38,985 nt of DNA from Seison nebaliae (GCA_023231475.1 JALJEE010001300.1:1-38985), one strand, 5' to 3'. Shown: positions 10,714 through 20,987, counted from the stretch's first letter. Program-made: numbers and translations. The notes: generated by a model from the letters alone, not told the origin.

Positions 10714-12287
10714 GTTCTTCCATTTCGTCTTTTACCATAACCATCTAGTCATTTCGTCTTGTGTATATTCATTATAATCTTCTCATAATTTTATTGAACA
10801 TTTGAAGGGAAATTTAGCTCTCACTTATGTGGAAGAAATGTATTAATGTGGAACGATTGATCGATCGATCGATCGTTAGAATTCCATTTCTATTTCTCAT
10901 CAATTCAAATTCTCATGACCAACGTAGAAAAAGTTCTTCGATTTAATATTGATGGAAAGTAAGCGATGATGTCACAAGGGTACCACACGGTACAATAAAC
11001 GGAAGATTATGCTCTACTTTTTTGCGTGCTACCCATTTTCCAATTATTCGAGTGAAACATTTTGTTTGAATGAGTCAGAGACATATTTACATTGAAAGTG
11101 AAGAAGTTGAAGAAAGTATTATAATTTTCACTAAATTTAACGAAAAAACTGCCATCGAATTGGCAGTCTTCCATTCTTCATATCGATATTCCTTCCTTTC
11201 TTCCTTATAAATAAATCAATTTGTCAATTATTAAATTCTTTCCATCATTGTCAATCAAACTTTCTGATAAGTATTCGGAATATGAGAATTATAGTTTTAT
11301 TTTCAATAAGGACTGTAACTCAAGAAAAACCTTTAGAGAGAAAGAGAGAGAGTTATGTAATTCATATTCAGTCTTGTTCATTATGTAATGGAGTGTTCAA
11401 TCGACATTTCACAACATTCATATGATATGACGGTGAATGTTATGGTGATGGTTATGTCTTCTTAAATGATTTAATGAGAGAATTCACATGAATTCTTCAT
11501 TTCTCTCTCATTCGTCAGGTTTAATTCTTATGGATGATATGATATTCCGTTTCGTCGAAAGAAGACGAATTGACTCAGAGTAAAATCGAATGTTGATGGT
11601 GAAGTATCATCATCTTAACCGTCAACATGTAAAGGAAATATAAAGAAGGAGTGGCCAATTGATTAATTTCCATTTAATTTCCATTTAATTTCCATTTGTT
11701 TGTTGTTCGTTTGGTCGTTCGTTTGGAGAGAAGATGAGTCAGATCACAATCAGTTAATGCCAATAATTATTGAGAATAGACAACGTAAAGAAAAAAATTT
11801 CTAGTTTCCCATCCTCCATCCCACCGGAAAACATTATTCTTCTGTTTTCTCTATGAATCGATAATGAAACGGATTAGGAATCAAATTCGTCAATAAACGA
11901 GTCAATGAGAGTCTGGCAGTCGAATAAACTCTCCTTCTTCTTTCCATCATCATTCTAATTCAAATAATCAATTATGTTGACGAGTGATTAATGTTTGTTT
12001 ATTTAAGTGATTGGGATCTGATTCTATCTTCCATTTCTAGTCTATCACTTTTCTTTCTTTTCCTTCCGACGATCGAGTCGGTGGTGAAAAAAACTCGATC
12101 GAATTTATGTGATTCGATTAGAAATATTTTCATTCTCATCTCCCAATTCATAATTAAATTTCCTTTCATTTTCTCAAGAGATAATTCCCTCATTCCCTCA
12201 TCATTTCAATTTCTTTAATTTAATTTCACTTCTATCAAATCATCGAAGAAAAACAGAAATTTATTGTCGAAGTGATCTGTCGAAGTA
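10714..12287. other. Intergenic and 5' flank of the F-box gene
   Basis: About 1.6 kb without a recognisable gene. It contains a (GATC)n run at about 10858-10873, a hairpin at 11148-11167, a short AG-rich patch near 11335, and three tandem copies of an 11-base TTTCCATTTAA-like unit at about 11668-11698. The last 100-200 bp should hold the promoter and 5' UTR of the F-box gene. Confidence 0.45.
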
Positions 12288-12549
12288 ATGCCATTCATTG
12301 GAAGAGATTGGCGATCGCCAGGTTGCATTTGGATCCGTTCCACCAATAACAGTTGGCAAATGCAATTGAATTCAAATGAGAATAATGAGCAACATGATTC
12401 TTCAGTTTCTTCTTCTTCTTCTTCATGTTCCACAACTTCCTCAGCGATTCTTTCGTCGAATGATGATGAAAATTCGAATTTTGACGATTCAATTAATCAG
12501 GAGAATCATGATAATGAAATTGCTCTCGTTAACAACAATGAGAATAACA

Positions 12550-12584
<35 letters not shown>

Positions 12585-14065
12585 TTGTATGAAGGAGAAG
12601 AAGAAGAGGAGGAGGAGGAGGAGGAATCGAAGATGATGAATTTTCCATTTCATCTGATAATTAATCGGAATGATATGAAACCATTCGCATTCATTCATCA
12701 GATGATTGGAACGAAACGAGTCGATCGATGTATCAGTTTCAGTGAAGTGCTCATGAGATTACAGTTCGAGAGAGGAGTCTTCAACTTACGTCAATATCGA
12801 TATATTCATTCACTTCTCCGTTTAGTGATTCGATTCAAATTGAAGGAGTTAAGTGGAACGGCTCAACGATGTGTTTTCCGGTTAATAGCACTGTTCATTT
12901 ACAAGACGATTGTGACGGGTCAACACAAATTCATCGTTCGACAAATCGTTGCTGAATTGTTGGCGGCGGCATTGGATGCACGATCTTATTATTGTTACAT
13001 CGGTAGCAATAGTGTATGGAAGAGGAATATCGATATGATAAAGAATTGGAATCATCTCCTCCATCATTATTACTCCGTCTCCAAACAAATCACACATACC
13101 ACTGACACAATCAATGTTCTCCAGTCCAATCTCAATGTGGAAGTGGCTCATCCAAAAACGAACGAGAAATGCTCTTGCAATCTCAACAAATTGTTGAATT
13201 GTCATTGGAATATGTTCGACGATGACGAGGAGAATGTACAAAAGAATTGCAAAGAAAATTATTCAAGAAACTTAACCGAATTCGATATGTGCAACGAACA
13301 ATTCACCGATTATAATCAGATCCATATCAAACGACAACGATGTAAATCAGATGGAGATAAATTGATTTTACCGTTACCCGAATTCCAATCGTTACCAACG
13401 AACAATGAAATGTCATATCGATATAAATCGAGGAAGATTCGGAAGATCGAATTTATGGATCTTCCATGGCATTGCCATAAGGAAATCATTCGATGTATGG
13501 ATAATTCGAGAGATATCATCGAATTGAGTAAAGTCAACAAGAAATTATATGAATTATCCAATCGACATTATGTGTGGAGAGATCTGGCCACTTTCCATTA
13601 TTCCGTTAATGAAATTCGACTAATTCTTCAATTACTCGGTCATAAGAAATTTGTTGAGGATTTAGACGAATTTCAATTATTAGCAGCTATCCGCAATTAT
13701 CAAGGAAATGCTGTCGATTGGAAGAGAGTGTTCGATCGATTAGAAAAGTTCTCTTTTAATTCTCTTCCTCTTTTCACTTCCTTCTTTTCTTTTTTCATTC
13801 ATCTCATTATAGACGTTTTGGCAAACAGGATATTTATACAGATATGATACATCGTTGTATGAATTGTAAATGCGTTTTCTGGAATGAAATTGGACATCAT
13901 TGCCATTTCTCCAACAACAACAACAACAACAACAATATTAACGACGAAATCGAAATGGATGGTGATAATAATGAGAACAACAATAACAACGATCGTGATG
14001 TTATTCGAATGTTGACATCATTACCGGTAACGCCAATGAAATTATTCGATTTACTCAAATTGTAA
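12288..14065 (+). CDS. FBXO32: F-box protein FBXO25/FBXO32 (atrogin-1/MAFbx), SCF ubiquitin-ligase subunit
   Basis: Two exons (12288-13747, 13813-14065) encode 570 residues, against about 355-367 in vertebrates. The N-terminus MPFIGRDWRSPGCIW matches the family's MPFLGQDWRSPG. Residues about 140-270 carry the conserved helical domain (FNLRQYRYIHSLLRLV; then the segment around MIKNWNHLLHHYYS). The F-box lies at about 388-430 (FMDLPWHCHKEIIRCM, then VWRDLATFHYS). Exon 2 gives the cysteine-rich end MIHRCMNCKCVFWNEIGHHC and finishes LPVTPMKLFDLLKL, like SLSPQDFINLFKF. F-box proteins link substrates to Skp1-Cullin1; atrogin-1 drives muscle protein breakdown. The extra length is low-complexity insertions (Ser run about 44-56, Asn run about 88-99, Glu run about 104-112) and a linker at about 280-380. 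FBXO25 and FBXO32 cannot be separated by eye; the symbol marks the family. Confidence 0.9.
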
Positions 14066-14553
14066 ATTTGGAAGGAGAGAGTTTCCTCGCCTCTCGAACA
14101 AATCTTTTTCGTGTACAACAAATTCATCCCCTTCTCCATTCGTCTTTCTCATGGAAATCTCACTTTATTGTTTATTTATTTATTATTTGAGAAATCTTTT
14201 TTTTTTTCTCTTATCATTCTCTATCCCGTCAAACAACACACACACACAGAGAGAAATATTCATCGTCTTTCTAATCTATTTGGCATGTAATTCTCCTTTC
14301 TCCAAATAAATTCTCTGAAAAGTATCTTTCTTCCATTCAATCGACGTCTAATAAAGAACATTTGATATATTTCTAATCGAATTGAATATAGTTCATTGAT
14401 AAATAATGATTATTTAATTATATTTCAACAATATATTTATCTTTTAATAGATTTTTAAAAAGTAAAAACTATTTTGAAAATTCTCAAAGAAAAGAGAGAA
14501 AGAATTTTGGGAAAGAATTTTCAAACATAAGTTGCATTAAATGAAAATTCGAT
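14066..14553. other. Convergent 3' flanks of the F-box and MOB4 genes
   Basis: 488 bp between the two stops. It holds a (CA)n patch at about 14237-14248 and an AATAAA near 14305 that could serve the F-box mRNA. No coding signal. Confidence 0.5.
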
Positions 14554-14558
14554 TTATT
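14553..14558 (-). promoter_or_regulatory. Poly(A) signal AATAAA overlapping the MOB4 stop codon
   Basis: Read on the minus strand the gene ends GGGAATAAATC. The TAA stop (14556-14554) is the middle of the hexamer AATAAA. No other AATAAA lies closer to the stop. If used, the 3' UTR is only about 15-30 bases. Confidence 0.5.
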
Positions 14559-15429
14559 CCCTCATCTCCTCATCCATCTTTTCAACGCTCTCACCATTCT
14601 CTACGTTATCGATAGTGGTGGCGGTGGTAGTGATTGTTGTGGTGGGAATTGGTTTCGATTTGTTCTCGTCATTCTCATCGTCACATATGGAAGTATCGGC
14701 ATTACCACCTTCTTCCCTCTCTCCGTTCATAGAATAATTGTCTTGTATTTGATGGAAGAGTGGGATGATTAAAACGTCATGAGGAACGACAGAATAAAGC
14801 AAAATGAATTTGGTGAATCTCTCGCACAAATGTGTCAATTGTTCAAAATCATCGAACTGTCGTCGATGATGATAATAAGTGTGAGCAAAAATGCGATATA
14901 AACGACGAGCGATGGATGAGAGTCGATTGATCGAAGAATTCTTCATGTGGATTTTCGACGGGAAATATTTGGGATTCATAAGAATTGATGACGCATGATC
15001 GAGAGTATGACAGATGTAATTGTTGGCGTTACACTTCATCGGTTGTTCGTGTGCTGCACAAAGGAACACCCAATTATTACCAGCCGACATCTTGTCACAT
15101 TGCTCTGCCGTACACTCGTCACTCAATCGACTCACTAAGAAATTCAGTTCGATGATCACTTGACGAATATGTTCATATTTCCAGGTATTCAACGAAATCT
15201 TATTGAGAAGTGATTCTGTATCTGGATAAGTGATGATATTATCAATATTCTTCCGATCTTTCCTAATCAATTGTTGTACATACTACACATCACGTCAAGA
15301 TATGAGAGAAATTACCAAAAAATTAACCTTATGTAATGTGATGTCGTCTACTTCATTCAAATCGATAGAGGGCCAATCATCACGATCATGACAATATGAC
15401 GATTTTAGAAATTTAACTTCGGAACACAT
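14554..15429 (-). CDS. MOB4: MOB4 (phocein), striatin-complex MOB protein
   Basis: Two exons, 15429-15328 and 15282-14554, separated by a 45-bp GTTAAT...TGTAG intron, encode 276 residues (human MOB4 has 225). Exon 1 gives DRDDWPSIDLNEVDD, like the family's FYNWPDESFDEMD, and splices cleanly into YVQQLIRKD. The MOB fold follows: TWKYEHIRQVIIELNFL, the zinc ligands C91 and C96 (DECTAEQC), WVFLCAAHEQP, HTLDHASSIL, KYFPSK, then H168 and H173 (IFAHTYYHH). The motifs WKYEH, FLCAAH and KYFPS identify MOB4 rather than MOB1, 2 or 3. MOB4 is a core part of the STRIPAK phosphatase-kinase complex that opposes Hippo signalling and acts in Golgi and synaptic organisation. A TAG one codon before the preceding TCA fixes the start. 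The last 50 residues are an acidic, Thr-rich extension. The stop sits within AATAAA. Confidence 0.92.
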
Positions 15430-16024
15430 TGACTAAATTTCGAAGATTTCCAAAAAAGAAAAGATGATCGATCGAGAAAATGAACGAACGAACAAGCTCG
15501 AAAAGAAGAACAGATAATGTTAAAAAAAAGAGTGCTCTTCCTCCTATTTCTTCCACTTCCCAAACAAATCAGAAACACAAAACAGAAGAGAGAAATCTCT
15601 GATTGGAATTGGACGGAATATGGAGTGGAAGGGCAGATCGACGTATTATCATCAAAATTATTCATTTAATTCATTCATTCATTATCCTACACATGAGTTC
15701 ATATTTCTTATAAATTCCTCCAATTTTAAGCTCAACTCTTTCCCGCCATCTCTTTACCGAATTCAACTCTATAGCCATCTCATCCGGTAGCGACTAGTCG
15801 CACCGATCGATATGGATCAATTCAATTTACTTCGTTACCATTCACATGAAAATGTTGAGGGAAAATATTTATTTTATTTTTTTCTCGCAAACTCAATGAT
15901 TATTTATTAATTTCAACTCATTCCCACTATGTACCTACTATGTACTCTCAACTCGTCGAAGTAATTCGAGTCAAATAAACAGAAAAACACAAATATATGC
16001 AAAGAAAAACTAATTTGGTATGTG
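15430..16024. other. Intergenic: MOB4 5' flank and 3' flank of the small membrane protein gene
   Basis: 595 bp. The MOB4-proximal part is pyrimidine-rich on the minus strand (ctttttttt near 15520). An open frame over 15405-15665 on the minus strand mostly reads MOB4 exon 1 and its flank in another frame and matches nothing. No repeat or RNA gene seen. Confidence 0.45.
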
Positions 16025-16452
16025 TTATTGGGAGAGTGTTAGATTACCCGGTGACACATTATTCTTCATCCAACGTCCATCATCATTCAGACCATCATTA
16101 CTTCCTCCATTTATACTGTTATTTTTCTTATCCCCATCCTCGGCGTCGTTGTCGTCCTCATCGTCGTCGTCTCCTTCTTCCAACCACTGTCCAATCACGA
16201 GAAAAGAAAATGAGATGTAATCAAATTTCATATTTCTTTTTCATAATCAAAGTCCAGAAGGAAAAAAATATGAATATTAACCGAAAATCTCGCTAGAACG
16301 ACTGACGATATAGCCACCATCAACAACGCGTAAATAATGATGACTAAATTCCACATTTGGGAGTTGTATCTCCGATTTCCACAGAAGATATGTCCAGTTA
16401 AATTCGTATGGTTGTTGAGAGAAATTGTTCGATTGGACAAGTTCAGTTTCAT
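16025..16452 (-). CDS. Small single-pass membrane protein with glycosylated N-terminus and acidic tail
   Basis: Two exons, 16452-16282 and 16186-16025, joined in phase 0 through a 95-bp GTTAAT...GGACAG intron, give 110 residues. Residues 1-30 hold four N-glycosylation sequons (NLS, NRT, NHT, NLT) and one cysteine. A single transmembrane segment follows at about 35-55 (WNLVIIIYALLMVAISSVVL), then arginine. The C-terminal half is WLEEGDDDDEDD and similar Asp/Asn/Gly-rich sequence. This suggests N-terminus outside, C-terminus in the cytosol, a shape shared with KCNE/MPS potassium-channel accessory subunits, but I see no sequence homology that proves it. The predicted start has an AG six bases upstream, so an upstream exon or trans-splice is possible. 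It is transcribed away from the SH3BP5-like gene 484 bp to the right. Real gene likely; function unknown. Confidence 0.5.
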
Positions 16453-16936
16453 CTCCTTCTAAATTTGTTAATGTTTATGAAGAAATGTGAAAATATAGTT
16501 TTATTTTAATGTTAAATGTTGAATTAGAGTAGAATGAAATGACAGGAGTACCAAAAGAAGAAATGTTTTAGATTAATTTGATTTTTTCTGTTTTTTGAAA
16601 AGGCTTTTATTCCTATCATTTTTATTCTATATAACATTCATTTAAAAGGGGAGTGGATACAATCATTTTCTTCTTATTTAGTTCGAATATTTTTTCATTT
16701 TATCTTAATTTCTTTTAAATCTTCTCCAATTATTGAACGGATTCATCGACTTAAATTTATTATTTCGATTAAAATCAAATCCTTCAATATCTCTTCTAAT
16801 TCTTCTTTTCATTCCATTTTATTCTTTTTTCCTTCTTTACTTTCTCATTTTTATTCTTTTTTTCTTTTTTCATTTCATCAGAAATTTTCTCATAAAACTT
16901 AATTTCAATAATCTTATCTTTCGATATCTTTCACAC
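16453..16936. promoter_or_regulatory. Divergent intergenic region with T-rich 5' leader of the SH3BP5-like gene
   Basis: 484 bp between two divergent starts. From about 16780 the plus strand becomes a long T-rich tract ending TTTCATTTCATCAG at 16868-16881, a good 3' splice acceptor 55 bases before the next ATG. This suggests a 5'-UTR intron or trans-splice site. The open frame through this tract encodes only a T-rich, Phe/Ile/Leu-rich peptide and is probably not translated. Confidence 0.4.
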
Positions 16937-17974
16937 ATGACTGAAGAGGAAGCGTTGTGTGCGCTAGCAATCGCGAAAGAAAGAGCAGAAGACAAAGCAT
17001 GGGACGAAGAAATCATCAGGCGACAAGCGATCCATGATAAATTAGATGATTTGAACACATATACCATCAAACTAAATTCGGCGACAGAGAAATTGGATCA
17101 TCTAATTAGTAAATATAACATTTATCATGATGAATGTATTGCCTCGTTGCAGAGGAAGAGAGCTGAATGTTCACCGAAACATTTGCGAGAAGTCCGTCCA
17201 TATTTTGCAATGGTGGAACATCGGAATCGATTGAAAACCAACATCTCTGATATAACGAGACGATTCATTATTATGGAAAATGATTATTTGGAAGAAGAGA
17301 AAATGTTACCGAAGAAAGATGACAAATATCAGAGAGAAGAGACGGAATCATTGATTTTCGATAAAAATTTTTTCCAACAACTCGATTTGAACGATTGTCA
17401 GAAAAAAGATAATGAGAAAAACAACCCAGTAGCCGAACATTGGGACACATACTTCGATCAGACAATCAATAATCGTCTCAGTCAAATTCTCATCGATCGT
17501 AATAATTTGCGGATCAAACACGAGTTCTATCTCAAACGCTACGATCGTTGTGTGTATGTGGTGAATATGTTGGAGAATCGATTGAGGAAATCGATAGCAA
17601 AGACGCGACCCGTCCTCAACGAATGGTGTCGTCATCATACGAATTTGGCGAAGCAGCGTTCCGAGATTTATCTTCTGAAGCGCGAATTGAAAATGTATCG
17701 ATCGAAATATAACAGTACGATGAATGAATTGGGTTTGATAAACAGTATCATTCATACGGAACGAGATCTATTGACACGTTCGAAGGAGAAAATGACAGAT
17801 AATAATTTTAAATTGTTTGAAGAACAAGGGGAAGGAAAAGAGAAGAATGATAATGACGATGATAATGACGATGATAAGACTTATAAGCAGTGGATGAAAG
17901 ACGAAGAAGCGGAATTGAAGAAAGAGATGTTGGACCCGGTTACTTCAACAACATTAATTACAAAAATTAATTAA
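16937..17974 (+). CDS. SH3BP5/REI-1-like RAB11 guanine-nucleotide exchange factor
   Basis: 345 residues, one coding exon, almost entirely alpha-helical coiled coil. The first half (LDDLNTYTIKLNSATEKLDH, then the segment ending EVRPYFAMVEHRNRL) matches the SH3BP5 N-terminal helix pair, which has ELEKLNQSTDDIN and SKPYWEARRVA. The second half (RLSQILIDRNNLRIKHEFYL; LENRLRKSIAKTRPVLNEWC; LINSIIHTERDLL) matches LEKKLKRAINKSKPYFELKA and ISDEIHERR. SH3BP5, SH3BP5L and nematode REI-1/REI-2 form a V-shaped coiled coil that activates RAB11 on recycling and Golgi membranes. The start is taken at MTEEEALCA because frame upstream is T-rich leader. The acidic tail (DNDDDNDDDK) follows the coil. AATAAA is 17 bases past the stop. 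A short member (SH3BP5 is about 455 residues) lacking the long disordered tail. Confidence 0.75.
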   Translation: MTEEEALCALAIAKERAEDKAWDEEIIRRQAIHDKLDDLNTYTIKLNSATEKLDHLISKYNIYHDECIASLQRKRAECSPKHLREVRPYFAMVEHRNRLKTNISDITRRFIIMENDYLEEEKMLPKKDDKYQREETESLIFDKNFFQQLDLNDCQKKDNEKNNPVAEHWDTYFDQTINNRLSQILIDRNNLRIKHEFYLKRYDRCVYVVNMLENRLRKSIAKTRPVLNEWCRHHTNLAKQRSEIYLLKRELKMYRSKYNSTMNELGLINSIIHTERDLLTRSKEKMTDNNFKLFEEQGEGKEKNDNDDDNDDDKTYKQWMKDEEAELKKEMLDPVTSTTLITKIN

Positions 17975-18504
17975 GAGAATGAGAGTGAAACAATAAATCG
18001 ATAAAGACATGTCCAATTTGATATTGTAAATGATTCCATTTAACATTTAATTTATTTCGATCTCTTTTTAACATCAAATCAAATGTTTATCTCCTTAACA
18101 ACAAAATTTATTTTCAATCGACTCATTGTCCTTTGTATATTTTTACATTCTCCACTTTTATTCTTTACATTATTTCAATGATCTCAGAGATGATCTCATC
18201 TTTAAATTGGCAATTGAATTCCCTACATTTTTTATTGAATGATCTCGTATAATATTCATTCTCTTTTGGAAGAAAGAGAAATTTCCGTTGGTCATTTATA
18301 GAAACAAAAATTCTTATTCGATCATCAACTTTCCACATTCAACAAGTCAGAATATCACGATTTCTTCTCTCGTCTTCCAAACTTTTTCAGTATTTTTTTT
18401 TTCATTTCCGAATTTCATTTTTCACCAGTTCCATTATTTTCATATTCTAATTTAAATTTCCTTCACTACTTTCTCTCCCAGTTGTGTAAGAGAGAAAGAG
18501 AGAG

Positions 18505-18536
<32 letters not shown>

Positions 18537-18850
18537 GAATGGAAGAAAGAGAGAAAGAAAATTGATATTTAACTTTTTCGATTTCTCTTTAACGAATTTT
18601 TAATTCAATTCATTTTACAATTGAGTGGAACTCTTTCCATTTTATTCATATTTAATTATTGTCCGAGAATAATTTAAATCAAATGACATTTTTCTGAAAC
18701 AAAAAGAAATATACATCTTCTATTCGTCTAATCGTTTCCTTTTCTCTTCTTCATCATCAGTAGATATAGAGAGTAGATCTCAGGTTGCGGTGTGACCAGT
18801 TCAACCATTCTTTTCATTAGATTTTTCAGAGTTTAATTCCGTAGATCGGT
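17975..18850. other. Intergenic between the SH3BP5-like and lark-like genes
   Basis: 876 bp with no coding signal. It contains a purine (AG)n tract at about 18488-18536 with a mirror-type polypyrimidine composition nearby, and a TTTTTCAG acceptor-like site ending at 18829, 22 bases before the downstream ATG. Confidence 0.5.
18488..18536. repeat. (AG)n / (GAAA) purine tract
   Basis: About 49 bases of nearly pure AG/AAAG repeat, a polypurine tract upstream of the lark-like gene. It could behave like a GAGA-type element, but that is inference. Confidence 0.8.
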
Positions 18851-20176
18851 ATGTCGTTGCTCGATTTATTCCCTTGTCCTTATAATTGTATTTGTCATGA
18901 TTCGCGCGAACCGCTCCAGATTTATACGAAGCTCTTCGTCGGAAACATTGACATGCAATGTTCTCAGAAACATCTTCTCCCACTCTTCGAACGATATGGT
19001 TATGTGCTAGAGTGTGAGATCATTCGAGATTATGCTTTCGTCCATTACCAAACGGCGAAGGAAGCGGCATATGCAAAATCATCGTTGAACGGTTTCAATA
19101 TATTCAATCGACGGATTCGTATCGATTTCTCGTTGTGTAAATGTCAATGTCATAAGAAAGTGAATAGTTATGCGTCCGTTCTCATCAATAGTAAATCGAA
19201 TAAGAATCTCTCTCGAGAGAATATTAATCTTCAAAAACTTTATTTGTTGAATAATTTAAAGAAGTCGACAACAGGATTGAATCCTCTCACTATCAATACG
19301 GATGCAAATCAATATTATTCTTCCAGTGTCTCCTTACCCACCACCACCACCACCACAACTACTCATTCATATTTCAATCGACGTAATGGTGAATTTCCTG
19401 TATATCAAGACACTCAATCAAAGAAGTCGCTTGTCGCTCAACTGAATGACAATCAGAGAACGACAATGAAATTGAATGTGATGAAATCGATTGAAGATTT
19501 TGTTGATAATTGTGATAATGTGGAATCTCGATCTATTTCAACGAATCCACTTCAGTCCAATCGAAATTATTCGCACAATTTACATTTCTCTCAAAGGAAT
19601 GTAGCAACGGCGATGAACACCATTCGATATGAACCACCTAATACTTCATTCTCCCAATTTCATCCATCAAATTTCTCGAATTTAACTTCGAATAATTTCC
19701 CATCCATTCCTCAATCTACAATGAATGGTTCGAATAATTTGTTCTCTCCTATCAATCTCTTCATGGGAATGTTACCGACAACGAATAATTCGATGCCCAA
19801 TCGAAATATTCCTAATACGAATAATACGAAAATGAACGAGCGAATTGAAAAAAAACAGAATGAAGTGAATGGAAGTCGACCGATAAAAAAGTCGAAAATT
19901 ACTCCGGAAAACAAGAATTCGGATCGATATGTAATGAAGATCGAGGATGAAAGAGAACATAATATTTTGGATGATTTAATTATAAGAAATCGAACTAAGT
20001 GTAATCAGCAATCGATGAATTTGAATCGAATGAGATTAACAGAAACGATGGATGAAGATTATGATGATGAGATCGTCAATAATCTTGAGAGAAATATTAT
20101 TCGTAGTGTCGAATCGGTAATGGATCAATGGGAGAACAATCACATTAGTCGTAATGCGACACCGGTGAAAACATGA
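18851..20176 (+). CDS. lark/RBM4-like RNA-binding protein with one RRM
   Basis: A 441-residue single-exon protein. The RRM spans about residues 26-95: RNP2 is LFVGNI (28-33) and RNP1 lies around DYAFVHY (60-66). LFERYGYVLECEII is close to the RBM4/lark LFEQYGKVLECDII. Unlike RBM4 there is no second RRM and no CCHC knuckle. Instead cysteine/histidine clusters flank the RRM: C9, C13, C15, H16 before it and C96, C98, C100, H101 after it. The rest is disordered and Asn/Ser/Thr-rich, with a basic patch near 332-345 (RPIKKSKITPENK) that may be a nuclear signal and an acidic segment near 395-405. Family members regulate splicing, mRNA stability or translation. No introns are seen, unusual among its neighbours, but no sign of retroposition was checked. 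Orthology to lark is probable, not certain. Confidence 0.75.
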   Translation: MSLLDLFPCPYNCICHDSREPLQIYTKLFVGNIDMQCSQKHLLPLFERYGYVLECEIIRDYAFVHYQTAKEAAYAKSSLNGFNIFNRRIRIDFSLCKCQCHKKVNSYASVLINSKSNKNLSRENINLQKLYLLNNLKKSTTGLNPLTINTDANQYYSSSVSLPTTTTTTTTHSYFNRRNGEFPVYQDTQSKKSLVAQLNDNQRTTMKLNVMKSIEDFVDNCDNVESRSISTNPLQSNRNYSHNLHFSQRNVATAMNTIRYEPPNTSFSQFHPSNFSNLTSNNFPSIPQSTMNGSNNLFSPINLFMGMLPTTNNSMPNRNIPNTNNTKMNERIEKKQNEVNGSRPIKKSKITPENKNSDRYVMKIEDEREHNILDDLIIRNRTKCNQQSMNLNRMRLTETMDEDYDDEIVNNLERNIIRSVESVMDQWENNHISRNATPVKT

Positions 20177-20987
20177 TCAATTCAATGGAATTCTAATTTC
20201 CGTTTGAAAAATTAAAAAATTAAATTCAATTAAATTCAATTAAATTCAATTTAATTTTCATTTTGATGACATTCCAAATAATTTCATCCTTTTTATTATT
20301 TCTATTCATCATTTCTTTCTTTTTTACACACACAAACATACAAACATATAATGAAATTGGGGGAGAAAGCAGATGAAGATTTATTTCAAATGTTTTTCAA
20401 CCAATCTCTTTCGTCTGCGAAGTTCCGTAGCGATCTTCCCTAACGATATTTATAGTCAATTATTTTCATAGTTTACAATTTGTCATAGAGTAATTGGGCT
20501 ATTCAGTTTCATTCAATAATTTTCTATCGATTTCAAAAATCGGTATGCCTCTTTTCATTTAAATTTAATTTCAATTTTCCCTAATATAGTCAATTACTCT
20601 ACTAATAAATATCTAATACTCTTCAATTTATTTTTTTAAATTTTTATTTAATTTATTTTATTTCTCGTTATTCAGAAGATGAATAAGATGAGATAGATTT
20701 TGCATATTTATTTAATTGGAAAAATATTGAAAGTTGGGGAGGGGGGGCTGGGCATCCTTAAAAATAGCTGGATGGATCTATAATATCATAAACGACAAGT
20801 CGTCTTGTGAGGGAAGAGTTTGATCTGAAATAAAAAATAGATCCATTGAGAAGTGAATTGAAATTGTTGAATAGAATTGGAATTGAGTTGAAAGTTCTCA
20901 TTCAATCGAATTGACACGTGACGATAATTGGGAGAATGAGTGGAGGGAATTCATTCGATCTTCATCATCTTTCACCATTCACACATG
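20177..20987. other. Convergent 3' flanks of the lark-like and nicotinic receptor genes
   Basis: 811 bp without coding signal. It holds ATTAAA near 20207 and tandem AATTCAATTAA units at about 20220-20255. A G-rich run lies at 20736-20752, and a short hairpin (ACAAG-TCGT-CTTGT) near 20800. Confidence 0.5.

Noticed and set aside
16733-16936. N-terminal extension of the SH3BP5-like protein
   Set aside because: The frame is open but T-rich, encodes Phe/Ile/Leu runs with no homology, and contains a good splice acceptor. MTEEEAL at 16937 is the more credible start.
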